This document shows positions 48,670-58,227 of a DNA stretch of 64,000 nucleotides, piece by piece. Location of the stretch: contig NZ_PEIH01000005.1 of assembly GCF_002904345.1 (NCBI RefSeq), positions 240,449 to 304,448 of the forward strand. The letters are read 5' to 3'. A model generated the notes under the pieces. That model did no database searches. It was not told the origin of the DNA and was given only the letters and a program-made list of their open reading frames with translations. This stretch comes from Bacteroidetes bacterium endosymbiont of Geopemphigus sp. Its GTDB lineage: Bacteria > Bacteroidota > Bacteroidia > Flavobacteriales > Blattabacteriaceae. Position numbers and translations under genes: made by a program. The number at the start of each line of letters is the position of its first letter. The first letter of the stretch is position 1.

Positions 48670-49296
48670 AAATTGTAAAATCGATTCAGGATTGCCCTTG
48701 CCTTCTCTCAATACAATATTTCATTTTCATTGAAATCAATTATAATAGAAACCTTGTTACTACCATAACCTCCATCTATGACTATATCTACTAAACGATC
48801 GTATTTTTCAGCGATTAATTCCGGATCTACGTTATATTCCACCAAATCATCTTTATCATAAATCGAAGTGGAAGCTATGGGATGGCCAAGTTTAGCGACG
48901 ATCTCTCGCGGAATACAATGATCAGGAATACGAATGCCTACAGTTTTTCTATTTCTAAAAGCATGCGGCAAATGATAAGCTGCCGGTAATACAAAAAGTA
49001 AAAGGCCCTGGCGTAGAACGCTTAAGCAGCTTAAATATAGTATTTGGAATAGGCTTGACATAAGAGGAAAGATGACTTAAATCATTACATATAAAAGAGA
49101 ACTGCGCTTTATCAAGTCTTACATTCTTGATTCTTGCCAAGCGTTCCATAGCTTTTTTATTTGTAATATCGCAACCCAAACCATAAACTGTATCGGTAGG
49201 ATAAATGATAAGACCTCCATTTTTAAGTACTTCAACAATACAATCTAAAAGATCCTCACGTGGATTCTCAGGATAAAGTTTGATAAGTTGTGACAT
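48670..49296 (-). pseudogene. tsaC: TsaC/YrdC threonylcarbamoyl-AMP synthase, two frameshifts
   Basis: TsaC makes threonylcarbamoyl-AMP, the essential precursor of tRNA t6A37. The N-terminal frame has [20 protein letters not shown] and TPGPFTF, then breaks. The next frame resumes [20 protein letters not shown], then IPDH and SIIIDFNENEIL, then breaks again before REGKGN. The first break is one extra T in a T run (plus-strand A5, 48993-48997). The second is an exact 5-bp tandem duplication (CAATA twice, 48710-48719, minus strand TATTG). The substrate-binding basic motif in the SxxR-type region is also altered. A second Sua5-type copy elsewhere would be needed for t6A. Confidence 0.87.
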
Positions 49297-49346
49297 AAAA
49301 GATGAAATATATATAATTTGATATGCAAAATCAAGATATCATCTTA

Positions 49347-50489
49347 TCAAATAAGCTTAAAATCTGTTTTTTCTCCAAGTTCAGGGTAAGTTTCTCCATT
49401 TTTTCCCAGATAGCGTCCTTTCCGATCAGAAATTTCCTCACGAGCAAAAAAATGACTCAGATCACCGATTTCTACAATACGTTCTTCAAAACATAGCTTA
49501 TCGACAGAGCTATTATAAATCTCCTGCATCCTACTACCGATATCGGCCTGAATCACCAAGCCATTTTTTTTTAGTTGAACGTTTCTATAAATTTTATCCA
49601 GTAGTTTATTGTCATTTCCGGGAATGGAAAAATAATCACTATAAAAGGAAGTAAAATCGTCAAATTGAGTAAGGGAATATAGACCTGATAAAATCGCCAG
49701 TGCATTGTATTTACGCGCCTTTTGTTTCTCTCTATCCTGATAATGATAACCTGCCTCAAAGAGCACACAAGGATAACCCATCTGCTGGAGGCGATCTCCA
49801 CTGGCAGTTGGATAAAATTCATCACTATAACGACCTATCATTCCCGGCAAGATACTTTTAACAAAATGAACTATACGAGCGATAAACCCCATGGTATTCT
49901 TTCGACCTTGAGTAAGAGTACGATGAAAATCTTCAGAAGGCGCTAAAAAAGAAATCACTGCCGGTTTGGGAGTAGATCCTACATGGAAAAGGCTCCGCTG
50001 GTCATGTAAATTGAACAATACTTCTGGAGTACAAGTAGAGATTTCCTGGAAAAGAACTCTTGTTTCCGGACACTGCAATGCTATGGCATCCCGATTTAAA
50101 TCAATATTCATTGCATTTCTCCGTTTAAACCTCTCGGCGCCGTCAGGATTAAGCATAGGAATGAAAGAGATTTCCAGTTTGTTTTTAATAAGCGATGATA
50201 AAAAACTCTCCTGGGATAAAAAACGCCATATATCAAACATAGCTAATGAACCGGTAGATTCATCACCATGCATCTGAGACCATATCAGAATTTTTTTTTG
50301 ACCTCTCCCGAGCTTAAGCTTGAATATTTCTCGTCCTTCTACTGAATGTCCTATAGAGGTGACTGTAGAAATCTTTTGACAAAAATCTAAGTGATCCATT
50401 AAATGATCATATTGAAAGATTCGAGAATGGAAAGTAACCTCTTTAAAGGAAGGGTAATTGTTATCCAACAGATGAATGTCAAAGCTCAT
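49347..50489 (-). CDS. M14-family zinc carboxypeptidase
   Basis: This 380-residue protein has the M14 zinc site: His74 and Glu77 in QMHGDESTGS, with the third ligand histidine in FNLHDQRSLFHVG. Also conserved are the NPDGAERFKRRNAMNIDLNR segment (substrate arginine/asparagine) and the catalytic glutamate in VLFEAGYHYQDREKQ. No signal peptide is obvious, so it may act in the cytosol. Substrate could be a peptide or a peptidoglycan fragment. It stands alone between the tsaC remnant and the regulator upstream region. Confidence 0.9.
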   Translation of the reverse strand: MSFDIHLLDNNYPSFKEVTFHSRIFQYDHLMDHLDFCQKISTVTSIGHSVEGREIFKLKLGRGQKKILIWSQMHGDESTGSLAMFDIWRFLSQESFLSSLIKNKLEISFIPMLNPDGAERFKRRNAMNIDLNRDAIALQCPETRVLFQEISTCTPEVLFNLHDQRSLFHVGSTPKPAVISFLAPSEDFHRTLTQGRKNTMGFIARIVHFVKSILPGMIGRYSDEFYPTASGDRLQQMGYPCVLFEAGYHYQDREKQKARKYNALAILSGLYSLTQFDDFTSFYSDYFSIPGNDNKLLDKIYRNVQLKKNGLVIQADIGSRMQEIYNSSVDKLCFEERIVEIGDLSHFFAREEISDRKGRYLGKNGETYPELGEKTDFKLI

Positions 50490-50631
50490 AAGGATTTTTT
50501 ACAAAGGTATAAATATAGAGTCATAAGCTTAATTTATATATGTTAACACATATACGTAAGGTTTGTATAAAATTTTACATTTTAATTATTAATTATAATA
50601 AAAATTTGATTTTGAGATACTTATGTTTTAA

Positions 50632-50660
50632 AAAGTAAACTTTTACTTCATGTTTACTTT
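50632..50660. repeat. Inverted repeat AAAGTAAAC/GTTTACTTT upstream of the Xre gene
   Basis: Nine-base perfect arms (50632-50640 and 50652-50660) flank an 11-base spacer that itself contains another TTTACTT. Such inverted repeats upstream of small HTH genes are often operators. No binding data exist. Confidence 0.6.
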
Positions 50661-50692
50661 AACTGAATTTGATTTATTTTTTTATTTTAAAT

Positions 50693-50710
50693 TTGTATTG
50701 TACAATACAA
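50693..50710. promoter_or_regulatory. Perfect 18-bp palindrome, likely operator
   Basis: TTGTATTGTACAATACAA is identical to its reverse complement. It lies 27 bases before the Xre start at 50737, where it would overlap a -33 region. TACATTTG at 50726-50733 fits the -7 consensus but sits almost on the start codon. Autoregulation by the Xre protein is the simplest inference. Confidence 0.6.
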
Positions 50711-50736
50711 TTTTTACTAATTAATTACATTTGTAT

Positions 50737-51087
50737 ATGGTTTCTCGGATAGAAAAAATAATGAATGAGCAAGGAATGACGCCTTCCCTTTTTGCTGATA
50801 GAATTGATATAAGCCGATCAAGTCTCTCACATATCTTCTCAGGAAGAAACAAACCCAGTCTGGAGATCGTTTTAAAAATCTGTCGGGCTTTGCCCTTCGT
50901 TGACCTTTATTGGCTCTTATTAGGAATAAAAAAAGACGAAAAAGTAAAAAGTAAAATTTTAAATGAAGGAAGATATATTGAAAAGAAAAAGGAATTAAAA
51001 AAAAAATCGGAGCAAGAGAGTATAATAGTCTTCTTTAAAGACGGAACTTTTAAAAACTACGATCCCATAGAGGATAAAAAAATTTAA
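50737..51087 (+). CDS. Xre-family helix-turn-helix regulator
   Basis: This 116-residue protein (from ATG 50737) has an N-terminal five-helix Xre domain: RIEKIMNEQGMTPSLFADRI, then DISRSSLSHIFSGRNKPSLE, then IVLKICRALPFVDLYWLL. A lysine-rich linker and a short C-terminal piece (IVFFKDGTFKNYDPI) follow. I recognise this as a common flavobacterial regulator type without known targets. A TTG six bases upstream is a less likely start. It converges on the polysaccharide locus and has two inverted repeats in its upstream region. Confidence 0.85.
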   Translation: MVSRIEKIMNEQGMTPSLFADRIDISRSSLSHIFSGRNKPSLEIVLKICRALPFVDLYWLLLGIKKDEKVKSKILNEGRYIEKKKELKKKSEQESIIVFFKDGTFKNYDPIEDKKI

Positions 51088-51173
51088 AATATAGTGGTAT
51101 ATAAATGATACAAATCTTTGCAAAAAGTTTGATGCTCCACTTCTCAGGCCATATCACCTGATGATTATATTGC

Positions 51174-51657
51174 TCAGTTTTTTTTGCAAAGCGAGCAAGT
51201 GCTCTTCATTTTTAATCCTCGATAACAGGCAACCCGGTAATGCCAGAGCAAGCTCATAATTTCATCCACCTTATCGGGTGTGTCATAGGAGTGCGCCATG
51301 ATTAACGCAGCAGGTAATTTTCCTGAGCATAGGTCTTTTTGAGAGCTTTTTCCAAAACCTTCGGACACATATTCCAGCTTCGCTCTTCGCTATTGTATAC
51401 ACTATAAGGCAAACCAAAGCGATAAAAGAAGAGCTTGAGCAAAATACAGTATCGCCGGCTTGGACATATCCAGAGCTTTTAAGGCCAGGTGCAAAGCCGC
51501 CGTTCCGAAAGATAGGGTTACGCAATAAGAAGCACCGGTAATCTCTTTAAGTTTTTCCTCCAGGTGATCCCCACATAAGGACCGAAAGGAACGATCCATC
51601 GCGAGCTTAGCATATCATTGACATTGGAGTTGATACCAGGGGGTGAGAGGTATATTT
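51174..51657 (-). pseudogene. DegT/DnrJ-type sugar aminotransferase, truncated
   Basis: Starting right after the sugar transferase stop, frames give KIYLSPPGINSN, SSRWIVPFGP, LKEITGASYCVTLSFGTAAL (family GxxxxVxxSSGTAALHLAL), AGDTVFCSSSSFIA and a fragment PAALIMAHSYDTPDKVDEIM. These belong to the N-terminal 160 residues of a PLP-dependent sugar aminotransferase of the PglE/DegT class. At least three frame breaks are seen and the PLP-lysine half is absent. It probably supplied an amino sugar to the adjoining polysaccharide pathway. Confidence 0.8.
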
Positions 51658-51659
51658 TT

Positions 51660-52565
51660 TTATCGGCCTTTGCCAAAAAGAACGGTTTTTATGGTAAAAA
51701 AAAAGATTTTTATGTCGAGAAACAAGCTCTGATATTTAATATAATATAAATCGTAGCGATGTTTCCACTCGGCATCTTCCAAAGAAGATCCATAGGGATA
51801 TTTCACTTGCGCCCAGCCGCTGATTCCTGGTTTTACTGCGTGTCTGAACTCATAGTAAGGAATATTATTTTTAAGGGATTTTATAAATATCTTTCTCTCG
51901 GGACGCGGACCTATAAGAGACATCTCTCCTTTGAGTACATTCCAGAGTTGCGGAAGCTCATCTATGCGCGTTTTTCGAAGAATAGATCCTATTTTAGTAA
52001 CCCGATCATCACTTTTTTTCGCCCATATGGCTCCATGTTTTTCCGCATCCGCTCGCATCGATCTGAACTTAAAGAGCTTAAATTCTTTATTAAAAAGCCC
52101 CACACGTTTTTGTGAATAGAGAACCGGACCTTTCGAGTCCAGACATATAAAAAACGCCACTACTAAGATAAGCGGACTCAAAACCATTAATAGGCAAAGA
52201 GAGAACGAAACATCTATTGCTCTTTTTGAAAGAAAGTTTCTCCTTTTATTAAGCACTGAAAATTGCCTGGTGCGCAAAAAATAAGCGTTGTTTACCAATG
52301 GTAAATCGGTATATCCTTTTTTTTTATCCAGATAATCCGCCAAAGGATATACTTTATGGCCTTTTTCTACCTTTTTCAAGAGAAATTTTGCGTGTTCGTC
52401 ATCTAAAAAAGGCGCGTTATGATAAAGAATTCGTATTCCTTTTGAAGGTTTGGGCTTTAATGAAGAAAGATTAATGAAATATCTTATATCTTTGCGTTGC
52501 TTCACCAGATTGCCAATAATTCTTTTGTCCTTTTGGGGACAAAATATGTAAATGATTTCCTTCAT
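51660..52565 (-). CDS. Undecaprenyl-phosphate sugar-1-phosphate transferase
   Basis: This 301-residue bacterial sugar transferase (WcaJ/PglC superfamily) has a membrane helix (about 122-145), then VGLFNKEFKLFKFRSMRADA, RKTRIDELPQLWNVLKGEMS and LIGPRPERKIF. It also has GISGWAQVKYPYGSSLEDAE. These are the catalytic blocks of polyisoprenyl-phosphate hexose-1-phosphate transferases, which load the first sugar onto the lipid carrier at the inner membrane. The N-terminal 110 residues lack the multi-spanning region of larger homologs. The stop of the next upstream gene overlaps its start (ATGA). Confidence 0.92.
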   Translation of the reverse strand: MKEIIYIFCPQKDKRIIGNLVKQRKDIRYFINLSSLKPKPSKGIRILYHNAPFLDDEHAKFLLKKVEKGHKVYPLADYLDKKKGYTDLPLVNNAYFLRTRQFSVLNKRRNFLSKRAIDVSFSLCLLMVLSPLILVVAFFICLDSKGPVLYSQKRVGLFNKEFKLFKFRSMRADAEKHGAIWAKKSDDRVTKIGSILRKTRIDELPQLWNVLKGEMSLIGPRPERKIFIKSLKNNIPYYEFRHAVKPGISGWAQVKYPYGSSLEDAEWKHRYDLYYIKYQSLFLDIKIFFFTIKTVLFGKGR

Positions 52566-53341
52566 TTTCGTTTAAAAATATAACAAAAAAATTTCCTATA
52601 TTTTTTTAAGCCATTTATGGCCCAGTGAACGGTATAATAAAATGATTCACAAAAAGAAAGCTTCAAATACCTTCGGTAAAGAAGGTACTGAAATTTAGCC
52701 ATTTCAAGTTTATTCCTCGATAAGGAACCTTTTCGGATTCTGTAAACGAATAAAGGTTCTGGAATTCCATAAGCGTATTCTATATCTTCAAGTATGGAAA
52801 GCCAAAGCGCGTGATCTTCTCTTTTTGGAACGTCCGGCTGGTAGTATTTTCCTATACGGCCAATACGGATCAATACAGATGGGATAGAAATGGGATTATG
52901 ATACAACATATCCTTAAAACTCAATTTCTCAGGAACGATATAATCGCTCAATAAGGGAGCTAAGTTTTCATCGGCTCTCTTATAGGAGGAATAAACGAAA
53001 TCATAATCACCATGTAATAAAAAATCTATGGTCTTTTCCAGCCTGTTTTTCATCCAAAGATCATCGCTATCCATAAAGGCCAGCAGATCTCCCTTGGACT
53101 TTTCTATTCCTATATTGCGCGCCGCGGTAGTTCCGAGATTTTTATCCAACGCGATGAGTTCAATTCTCTCATGCACTTTCTCATACGATCGAATAATTTC
53201 AACAGAGTTATCCGTAGAGGCGTCATCCACTATGATCAAATGCCAATAAACATAAGATTGATTTAAAACAGATGCGATAGCCTGTCCTATAAATTTTTGA
53301 CAATTGTAATTAGGCATGACTATGGTCACTAAATCACTCAA
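52562..53341 (-). CDS. Family 2 glycosyltransferase
   Basis: This 259-residue GT-A enzyme has TIVMPNYNCQKFIGQAIASV, the nucleotide-sugar site VDDASTDNS, and the metal-binding DSDD in LLAFMDSDDLW. Length suits a soluble or peripheral transferase of a polysaccharide locus. The sugar donor is unknown. It overlaps the sugar transferase gene by four bases. Upstream, 53342-53559 holds no gene that I can support. Confidence 0.9.
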   Translation of the reverse strand: MSDLVTIVMPNYNCQKFIGQAIASVLNQSYVYWHLIIVDDASTDNSVEIIRSYEKVHERIELIALDKNLGTTAARNIGIEKSKGDLLAFMDSDDLWMKNRLEKTIDFLLHGDYDFVYSSYKRADENLAPLLSDYIVPEKLSFKDMLYHNPISIPSVLIRIGRIGKYYQPDVPKREDHALWLSILEDIEYAYGIPEPLFVYRIRKGSLSRNKLEMAKFQYLLYRRYLKLSFCESFYYTVHWAINGLKKYRKFFCYIFKRK

Positions 53342-53559
53342 AATTTTGTATTATGACAGCATAAATAAAACACCTCTTCATTAGCAAGACTTAATTGCAT
53401 AGTTCTCTGCCTTAAGAGAGAGCTTCTTCGAAATAGCAAAGTTTTTATATTATTCTCTGATAAGCAATAAAATAGCAGTCCTTCAAGACTAATTTGATTG
53501 ATAGATAGCCATTTTATTTTTTCACTCCATGTTAAAAAGTAAAATCTCTATAATCATAA

Positions 53560-54673
53560 TTATCGATCTGTAAATATGTTTTTGTAAACAAGCATACTTT
53601 TATTCGAGGCGTTATAAATAAAGAAAACAACTGAATGAGCAAAAAATAAAAATATACTCAATAGTGAGATAAATAGGCTTTTCTTTTGTTTAACCAATAC
53701 AAAAAATTGTAAAGGAATAAGAAGGCAATCATATATTTTAAAATATGAACTGAGTCTGTTGGCAAAAATCTCATTGCTTTTAAGCAGATAAAACAAAAAG
53801 ATACCAAATAAAAACAAATTGGAAACTGCTCTGTAATATTTCACATTAACAGATTTGTAATTTTTAAGATCTGTAAATAAAACAAATAAACTTATTGTTA
53901 ATCGAATGATCTCAGAGGCGGCAAAAATAATTGGCTTGCCATAAACTTTATTATGAAGATAAGATCTCACTTTTTGTTCTATATAATCATTAAATAAAAA
54001 CATATTCAAATTTTCTAAGAAATATTTTCCAAAGGAGGACACATTAGATAGAATAAAGACTATTAAAAAAATAAATACAAAAAAATATTTACTTAGACCT
54101 ATAAGGTCTATAGTGACGATAAAATAAGCGATGAAAAAAATGGCGGCGGAAGCATGAAACCAAAAAGCAAAAAAAGTAAGTAGAAAAAATTTAACAAATC
54201 TTCTCTCTATAGTATAGGGTAAGGAAAGAATCGTAAATCAGAAAGCAACAGATTGACGAATCTGAGCGAATTCTCCGATAAAATAAGGAGACTGATAATA
54301 TAAAATCAAAGATACAAAAGGAAATACGCTATATCGAAAGAATATTTTTGCTTTTAAAATGACTCCAAAATAAGCCATAATAAGAAATACTATATCAAAT
54401 CCATATTTAAAGTCTCTAAAAAAAATAATTTAATATAAAAAAAACCTTTTAATACTAAAATTTGCGAAATAGCCTCTTGCATTTTGTTTTATGGAATAAA
54501 AATATTTATGTAAGGATAATAATCTGAGTCCGTTTCATATCTTATGCCGGCTATTACAAATAAGGCAACGCTCAGGGAATAAAAAATGATTTTATATTTT
54601 TTTAGCAAAAATCTCAAAGAGACTCGATAAAACAAGCAACAAAAACAGTGTAAGAAATAAAGAATTAACCATA
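53560..54673 (-). pseudogene. EpsG/Wzy-like polysaccharide polymerase, decayed
   Basis: The C-terminal 160 codons (54042 to 53560) form an open, highly hydrophobic frame with about four membrane helices. Upstream the hydrophobic text continues through stops and shifts, for example FIGEFAQIRQSVAF followed by an in-frame TGA near 54238. It then reads RRFVKFFLLTFFAFWFHASA. That arrangement (R-Q-x-x-A, then R-x-F-xKF and FHxSA) is typical of EpsG-family polymerases. The N-terminal third is broken several times. A function as the repeat-unit polymerase is inferred from family and context. Confidence 0.68.
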
Positions 54674-54684
54674 TCTGTTTTGTA

Positions 54685-55758
54685 TCATCTTAAACTATTA
54701 AAAACATCATAATAAAAGGGAAAAATATTATTTATAGAATATTTTTTCTCTGTTCTTTCTCTCAGATCTTTATACCGTTCTTTTTCTTTCAAAATTTTTA
54801 AAATCCTCTGGGAAAATTTTTTATGATCTTCAATAGCTGCATATTCTCCGTTAATACCAGATTCGATGATCTCATCAATACCTCCTTTACAATGGTTAGC
54901 AAAAATAGGGGTGCCGCAAGCGTTGGCCTCTAAAAGTACATTTGGAAATCCTTCGTATCGAGAAGAGAGCACAAATAAATCGGCATGTTTCATATAAATA
55001 AAAGGATTTTTCTTTAATCCCAAAAAGGAAACGTTATCCAAAGCGAGTTTTCTTTTCAGTTCGAGCAACTTTTTTTTTTCTGGTCCCTCTCCTATAATGA
55101 AAAGATGAACAGCTAAACTTTTCAGAAAAGAAAAAACTTTCAATAAATTATCAAAACCTTTGCGATTATTTAAGGACCCTACGGCTAGTATATTCTTTTT
55201 ATCTTTAAAATATTCTCCAGGTTTTTCAATACTTGAGAGTTTCTTTGTAATTAAATCCATATCGATCGGATTATTGATTTTTACGATTTTTTCCGGTCGA
55301 ATTCTCATATTTTCAATCAAATCCGCTTTCATATCCTCAGACTGAGCGATGATTTTATGAAAATTATTATAAAAACGATAGAAAAATAAAATTTCCCTTC
55401 TCACCACATGCTCGCTTACAATATTGGTCTCACGCGCGATAAATCTGGTTTTCTTAAAAAACGGCAAAAAAGGCGCTATAAAAGCATTGAGCTCTCCATA
55501 GCCGCAAAAAGCAATATCAGGCTTTAGCTTTCTAATAGCTTTCAATAGTTTAAAAAGGGAATATCTTATTTTGTAGACATGAATATCAATGACCTCGACA
55601 TCTTTTTTAAGCATATCAAGATAGAGTCCTGCTTTTTTTAAAAGCAGAAGTTTGGGCAAAAATTGATCTCTATCGACATGATTGACCAAGATCGTAGTGA
55701 TCCGCTCAGCGCCGCCGGCACATAAATCCGGAAGGATAAACAAAAGGATTTTCTTCAT
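54685..55758 (-). CDS. Family 4 glycosyltransferase
   Basis: This 357-residue GT-B enzyme begins LFILPDLCAGGAERITTILV (acceptor side, GGAER motif). Its C-terminal donor domain has KNILAVGSLNNRKGFDNLL, FIGEGPEKKKLLEL and the ExxxxxE-type motif SSRYEGFPNVLLEANACG. This is a typical retaining transferase of capsule or O-antigen clusters. Its start overlaps the end of the epimerase by four bases. Confidence 0.92.
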   Translation of the reverse strand: MKKILLFILPDLCAGGAERITTILVNHVDRDQFLPKLLLLKKAGLYLDMLKKDVEVIDIHVYKIRYSLFKLLKAIRKLKPDIAFCGYGELNAFIAPFLPFFKKTRFIARETNIVSEHVVRREILFFYRFYNNFHKIIAQSEDMKADLIENMRIRPEKIVKINNPIDMDLITKKLSSIEKPGEYFKDKKNILAVGSLNNRKGFDNLLKVFSFLKSLAVHLFIIGEGPEKKKLLELKRKLALDNVSFLGLKKNPFIYMKHADLFVLSSRYEGFPNVLLEANACGTPIFANHCKGGIDEIIESGINGEYAAIEDHKKFSQRILKILKEKERYKDLRERTEKKYSINNIFPFYYDVFNSLR

Positions 55759-56804
55759 GACCGTTTTTTAAACCATTCCACAAAATTATCGATTCCCTCA
55801 CGGAAACCAGTTTTAGGAAAATACTTGATCATTTTTTTAGCTTTCGAAATGTCCGCGCAAGTTTTTTCAACATCTCCCGCAGGCAATGGAAACAACTGCA
55901 GATTCGCCTTTATACTTAAAGCGGATTCGAGCGTTTTTACCATTTCTTTTAAACTAACGTTCTGATGATTTCCCAGATTAAGAATCTCGTACACCCCTGT
56001 TCGTTGCGTTACATAATCCAGAGAATTTAATATACCCTCTGTAATGTCATCTATATAAGTATAATCTCTTGAGGTACTTCCATTTCCAAAAAAGGGAATC
56101 TTTTCTCCAAAGCTCATAAGTATGGTAAATTTGTGAATAGCCAAATCAGGACGCTGCCCAGGACCGTATACGGTAAAAAATCGCAGTATGATCATATCAA
56201 TAGCGTAAAGATGATGATATACATGAGCGATAAGCTCACAGGACTTTTTTGTGGCGGCATAAGGAGAAACAGTCTGATCTACAGAGTCATCTTCCGAGAA
56301 AGGAAACTTTTTGTTATTTCCATAAACTGAGGAAGAAGAGGCGCAGATGAATTTTTTTATTCCGTACTTTTTAGAAAACTCCAACAATTTCGTAGTCCCC
56401 CTCACATTGACCTTCTCATACTCCAGGGGTCTATCTATAGAAGGACGTACCCCGGCTAAAGCCGCCAGATGGATAATGACCTCTATAGAGCGTACCTTAA
56501 AAATCTTTTCTACCGCCTTAGAATCGCAAATATCACAGATATAGAGTGAATAATTTTTGAAACCCTCTATACCGCTAGAAAGTTTTTTTAAAGCGGATGA
56601 CTTATCGTCTTCTTTATCAAATAAAATTTCCTCAGAGGATAAAGAATATAAGGTGTTTTTTATCTTAATCTGATAATTATAAAAATCATCAAAATTATCG
56701 ATATTGATTACGTAATGACCTTTTTCTAAAAGTGCTTTACAAAGGTGTGAACCGATGAAACCGGATCCACCGGTAACCAGAATATTTAATTTGACACAAA
56801 TCAT
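55755..56804 (-). CDS. NAD-dependent sugar epimerase (UDP-glucuronate 4-epimerase-like)
   Basis: This 349-residue extended short-chain dehydrogenase has NILVTGGSGFIGSHL, HLAALAGVRPSID, the catalytic SSSSVYG and YAATKKSCE (YxxxK), and RFFTVYGPGQRPDLA. The AGVRPSID and GPGQRPD blocks are those of CapI-like UDP-glucuronate 4-epimerases, which would give UDP-galacturonate. UDP-GlcNAc or UDP-glucose epimerases are alternatives. It is translationally coupled to the GT4 gene. The 260 bases upstream of it hold nothing recognisable. Confidence 0.9.
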   Translation of the reverse strand: MICVKLNILVTGGSGFIGSHLCKALLEKGHYVINIDNFDDFYNYQIKIKNTLYSLSSEEILFDKEDDKSSALKKLSSGIEGFKNYSLYICDICDSKAVEKIFKVRSIEVIIHLAALAGVRPSIDRPLEYEKVNVRGTTKLLEFSKKYGIKKFICASSSSVYGNNKKFPFSEDDSVDQTVSPYAATKKSCELIAHVYHHLYAIDMIILRFFTVYGPGQRPDLAIHKFTILMSFGEKIPFFGNGSTSRDYTYIDDITEGILNSLDYVTQRTGVYEILNLGNHQNVSLKEMVKTLESALSIKANLQLFPLPAGDVEKTCADISKAKKMIKYFPKTGFREGIDNFVEWFKKRS

Positions 56805-57064
56805 ACCATTTTAAACATCTTTTCCACAGGATAAAAATAACACCAGTGCATGGTGTACTAAAAACTGATCATGGACATAAAAACACTTAATTAGAAAATT
56901 ATACAAACACCCTTTTAATAATATAAGTAAAAAAATAATTTATTTTAAAAACTCTTCAAATTACTCAATGCTTTGGAAAAAGATCTTTTAGAAAAATATC
57001 TATAATACATCTTAATAGTATTTTTCATATTATATAGAGTGGTAAGGAGTATGAACTTGTATTA

Positions 57065-58180
57065 TTAAATAATATTTTGTGAATTACAAACATGAATAAA
57101 TTCACGCGCAATACTTCTGGCATCATGGAAAGACCGAACAAAATTATAAGATTTTTTTTTGAGCTTTACAAGCTCATCTTTAGGCTTTAAAATCAAACTT
57201 TCTATTTCGTTAAAAATATGATCTGCATCAGGTTTAATATTAATTATAGGGGCATCCTTTAAAGAAAGCTCTTTAAGATTCTCTTTTTCATTTCCACTCA
57301 TAACAATACAACCTGCCACCATACCGTATAAAGCACTCATTCCATATCCATAAGACTTGCACTGATCGATAACCACGTCAAAATTTTTGATAAAATCAAT
57401 AAATTCATATAACGGAATTATTTTGTTCAATGAAACTATCTCAATTTTTTCTTTATATTTTTCTTTAATTCTATTTAAAGCCTCTGAAATGTACACACCT
57501 CCTTTGTAAAAATCTGTGTCAGATCTGGAATTAAGTAGTAATAATTTATCTCCTGTATTAAAATTTGGGATTTCATTTTCCTGGGTATATAATGAAAGTG
57601 GAATAGTTTTTTTTATTTTATAACGATTCATAACACAACGATAAGCTTGAGCATAGTCATACATAATTGGAATGACTCCATCTATAAATTTCGGCATAAT
57701 AAAATCAAAAATTTTATAATAAAAATCTAAATGAAATAATCCTTTCTCCCTTAAATCAACACCATCATTGTGCGTAAAGCAACAATACCGCATGCCCTTA
57801 TGCCCATCAATACAAAACCGAACAAAAGTCCTATCAGTACCTGCAGCGAACAAAAATACTTTCTTATTAAATAGTTTTAGAATAATCCATAGCAATATAC
57901 CACTATACCCGAAGTACCATTTTTTCAGCGGAATCCAGCTGGGATTAATTACAGTCACTACATCATAGTTTCTTTTTGTAAAGAATATTTTTAATATGCA
58001 AATAAGCATATATATTTTCTTTAGCGTACCATTATATTTTGAGTTAATAACTAAATCGCTTTCAATCTTTTTATCCCCATCCCCAGAAGCTATGAGTTTT
58101 GCGGTATATCCATGGTATTCTAAACCCTTTTTGAGGTTCAGATGAAGCGCGCTATATTCTCCTAGTAAAAGAATTTTCAT
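57065..58180 (-). CDS. Probable glycosyltransferase (GT-B fold)
   Basis: This 371-residue protein starts with a GT-B-like Rossmann segment (MKILLLGEYSALHLNLKKGL) and has a donor-domain half with KLLLLNSRSDTDFYKGGVYI and YGYGMSALYGMVAGCIVMSG. The last glycine/alanine-rich segment matches the end of nucleotide-sugar domains. The usual E-x7-E motif is not clear, so the assignment rests on fold pattern and position within the polysaccharide locus. The frame is intact. Confidence 0.68.
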   Translation of the reverse strand: MKILLLGEYSALHLNLKKGLEYHGYTAKLIASGDGDKKIESDLVINSKYNGTLKKIYMLICILKIFFTKRNYDVVTVINPSWIPLKKWYFGYSGILLWIILKLFNKKVFLFAAGTDRTFVRFCIDGHKGMRYCCFTHNDGVDLREKGLFHLDFYYKIFDFIMPKFIDGVIPIMYDYAQAYRCVMNRYKIKKTIPLSLYTQENEIPNFNTGDKLLLLNSRSDTDFYKGGVYISEALNRIKEKYKEKIEIVSLNKIIPLYEFIDFIKNFDVVIDQCKSYGYGMSALYGMVAGCIVMSGNEKENLKELSLKDAPIINIKPDADHIFNEIESLILKPKDELVKLKKKSYNFVRSFHDARSIAREFIHVCNSQNII

Positions 58181-58227
58181 AAATATTAAAATCAGATTAA
58201 AATATCATCTTTTTAAATACTAAAGTA

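Noticed and set aside
50490-50740. CRISPR-like repeats in the AT-rich upstream region of the Xre gene
   Set aside because: There are only two different inverted repeats with no regular spacing or repeated unit; they fit operators, not an array.
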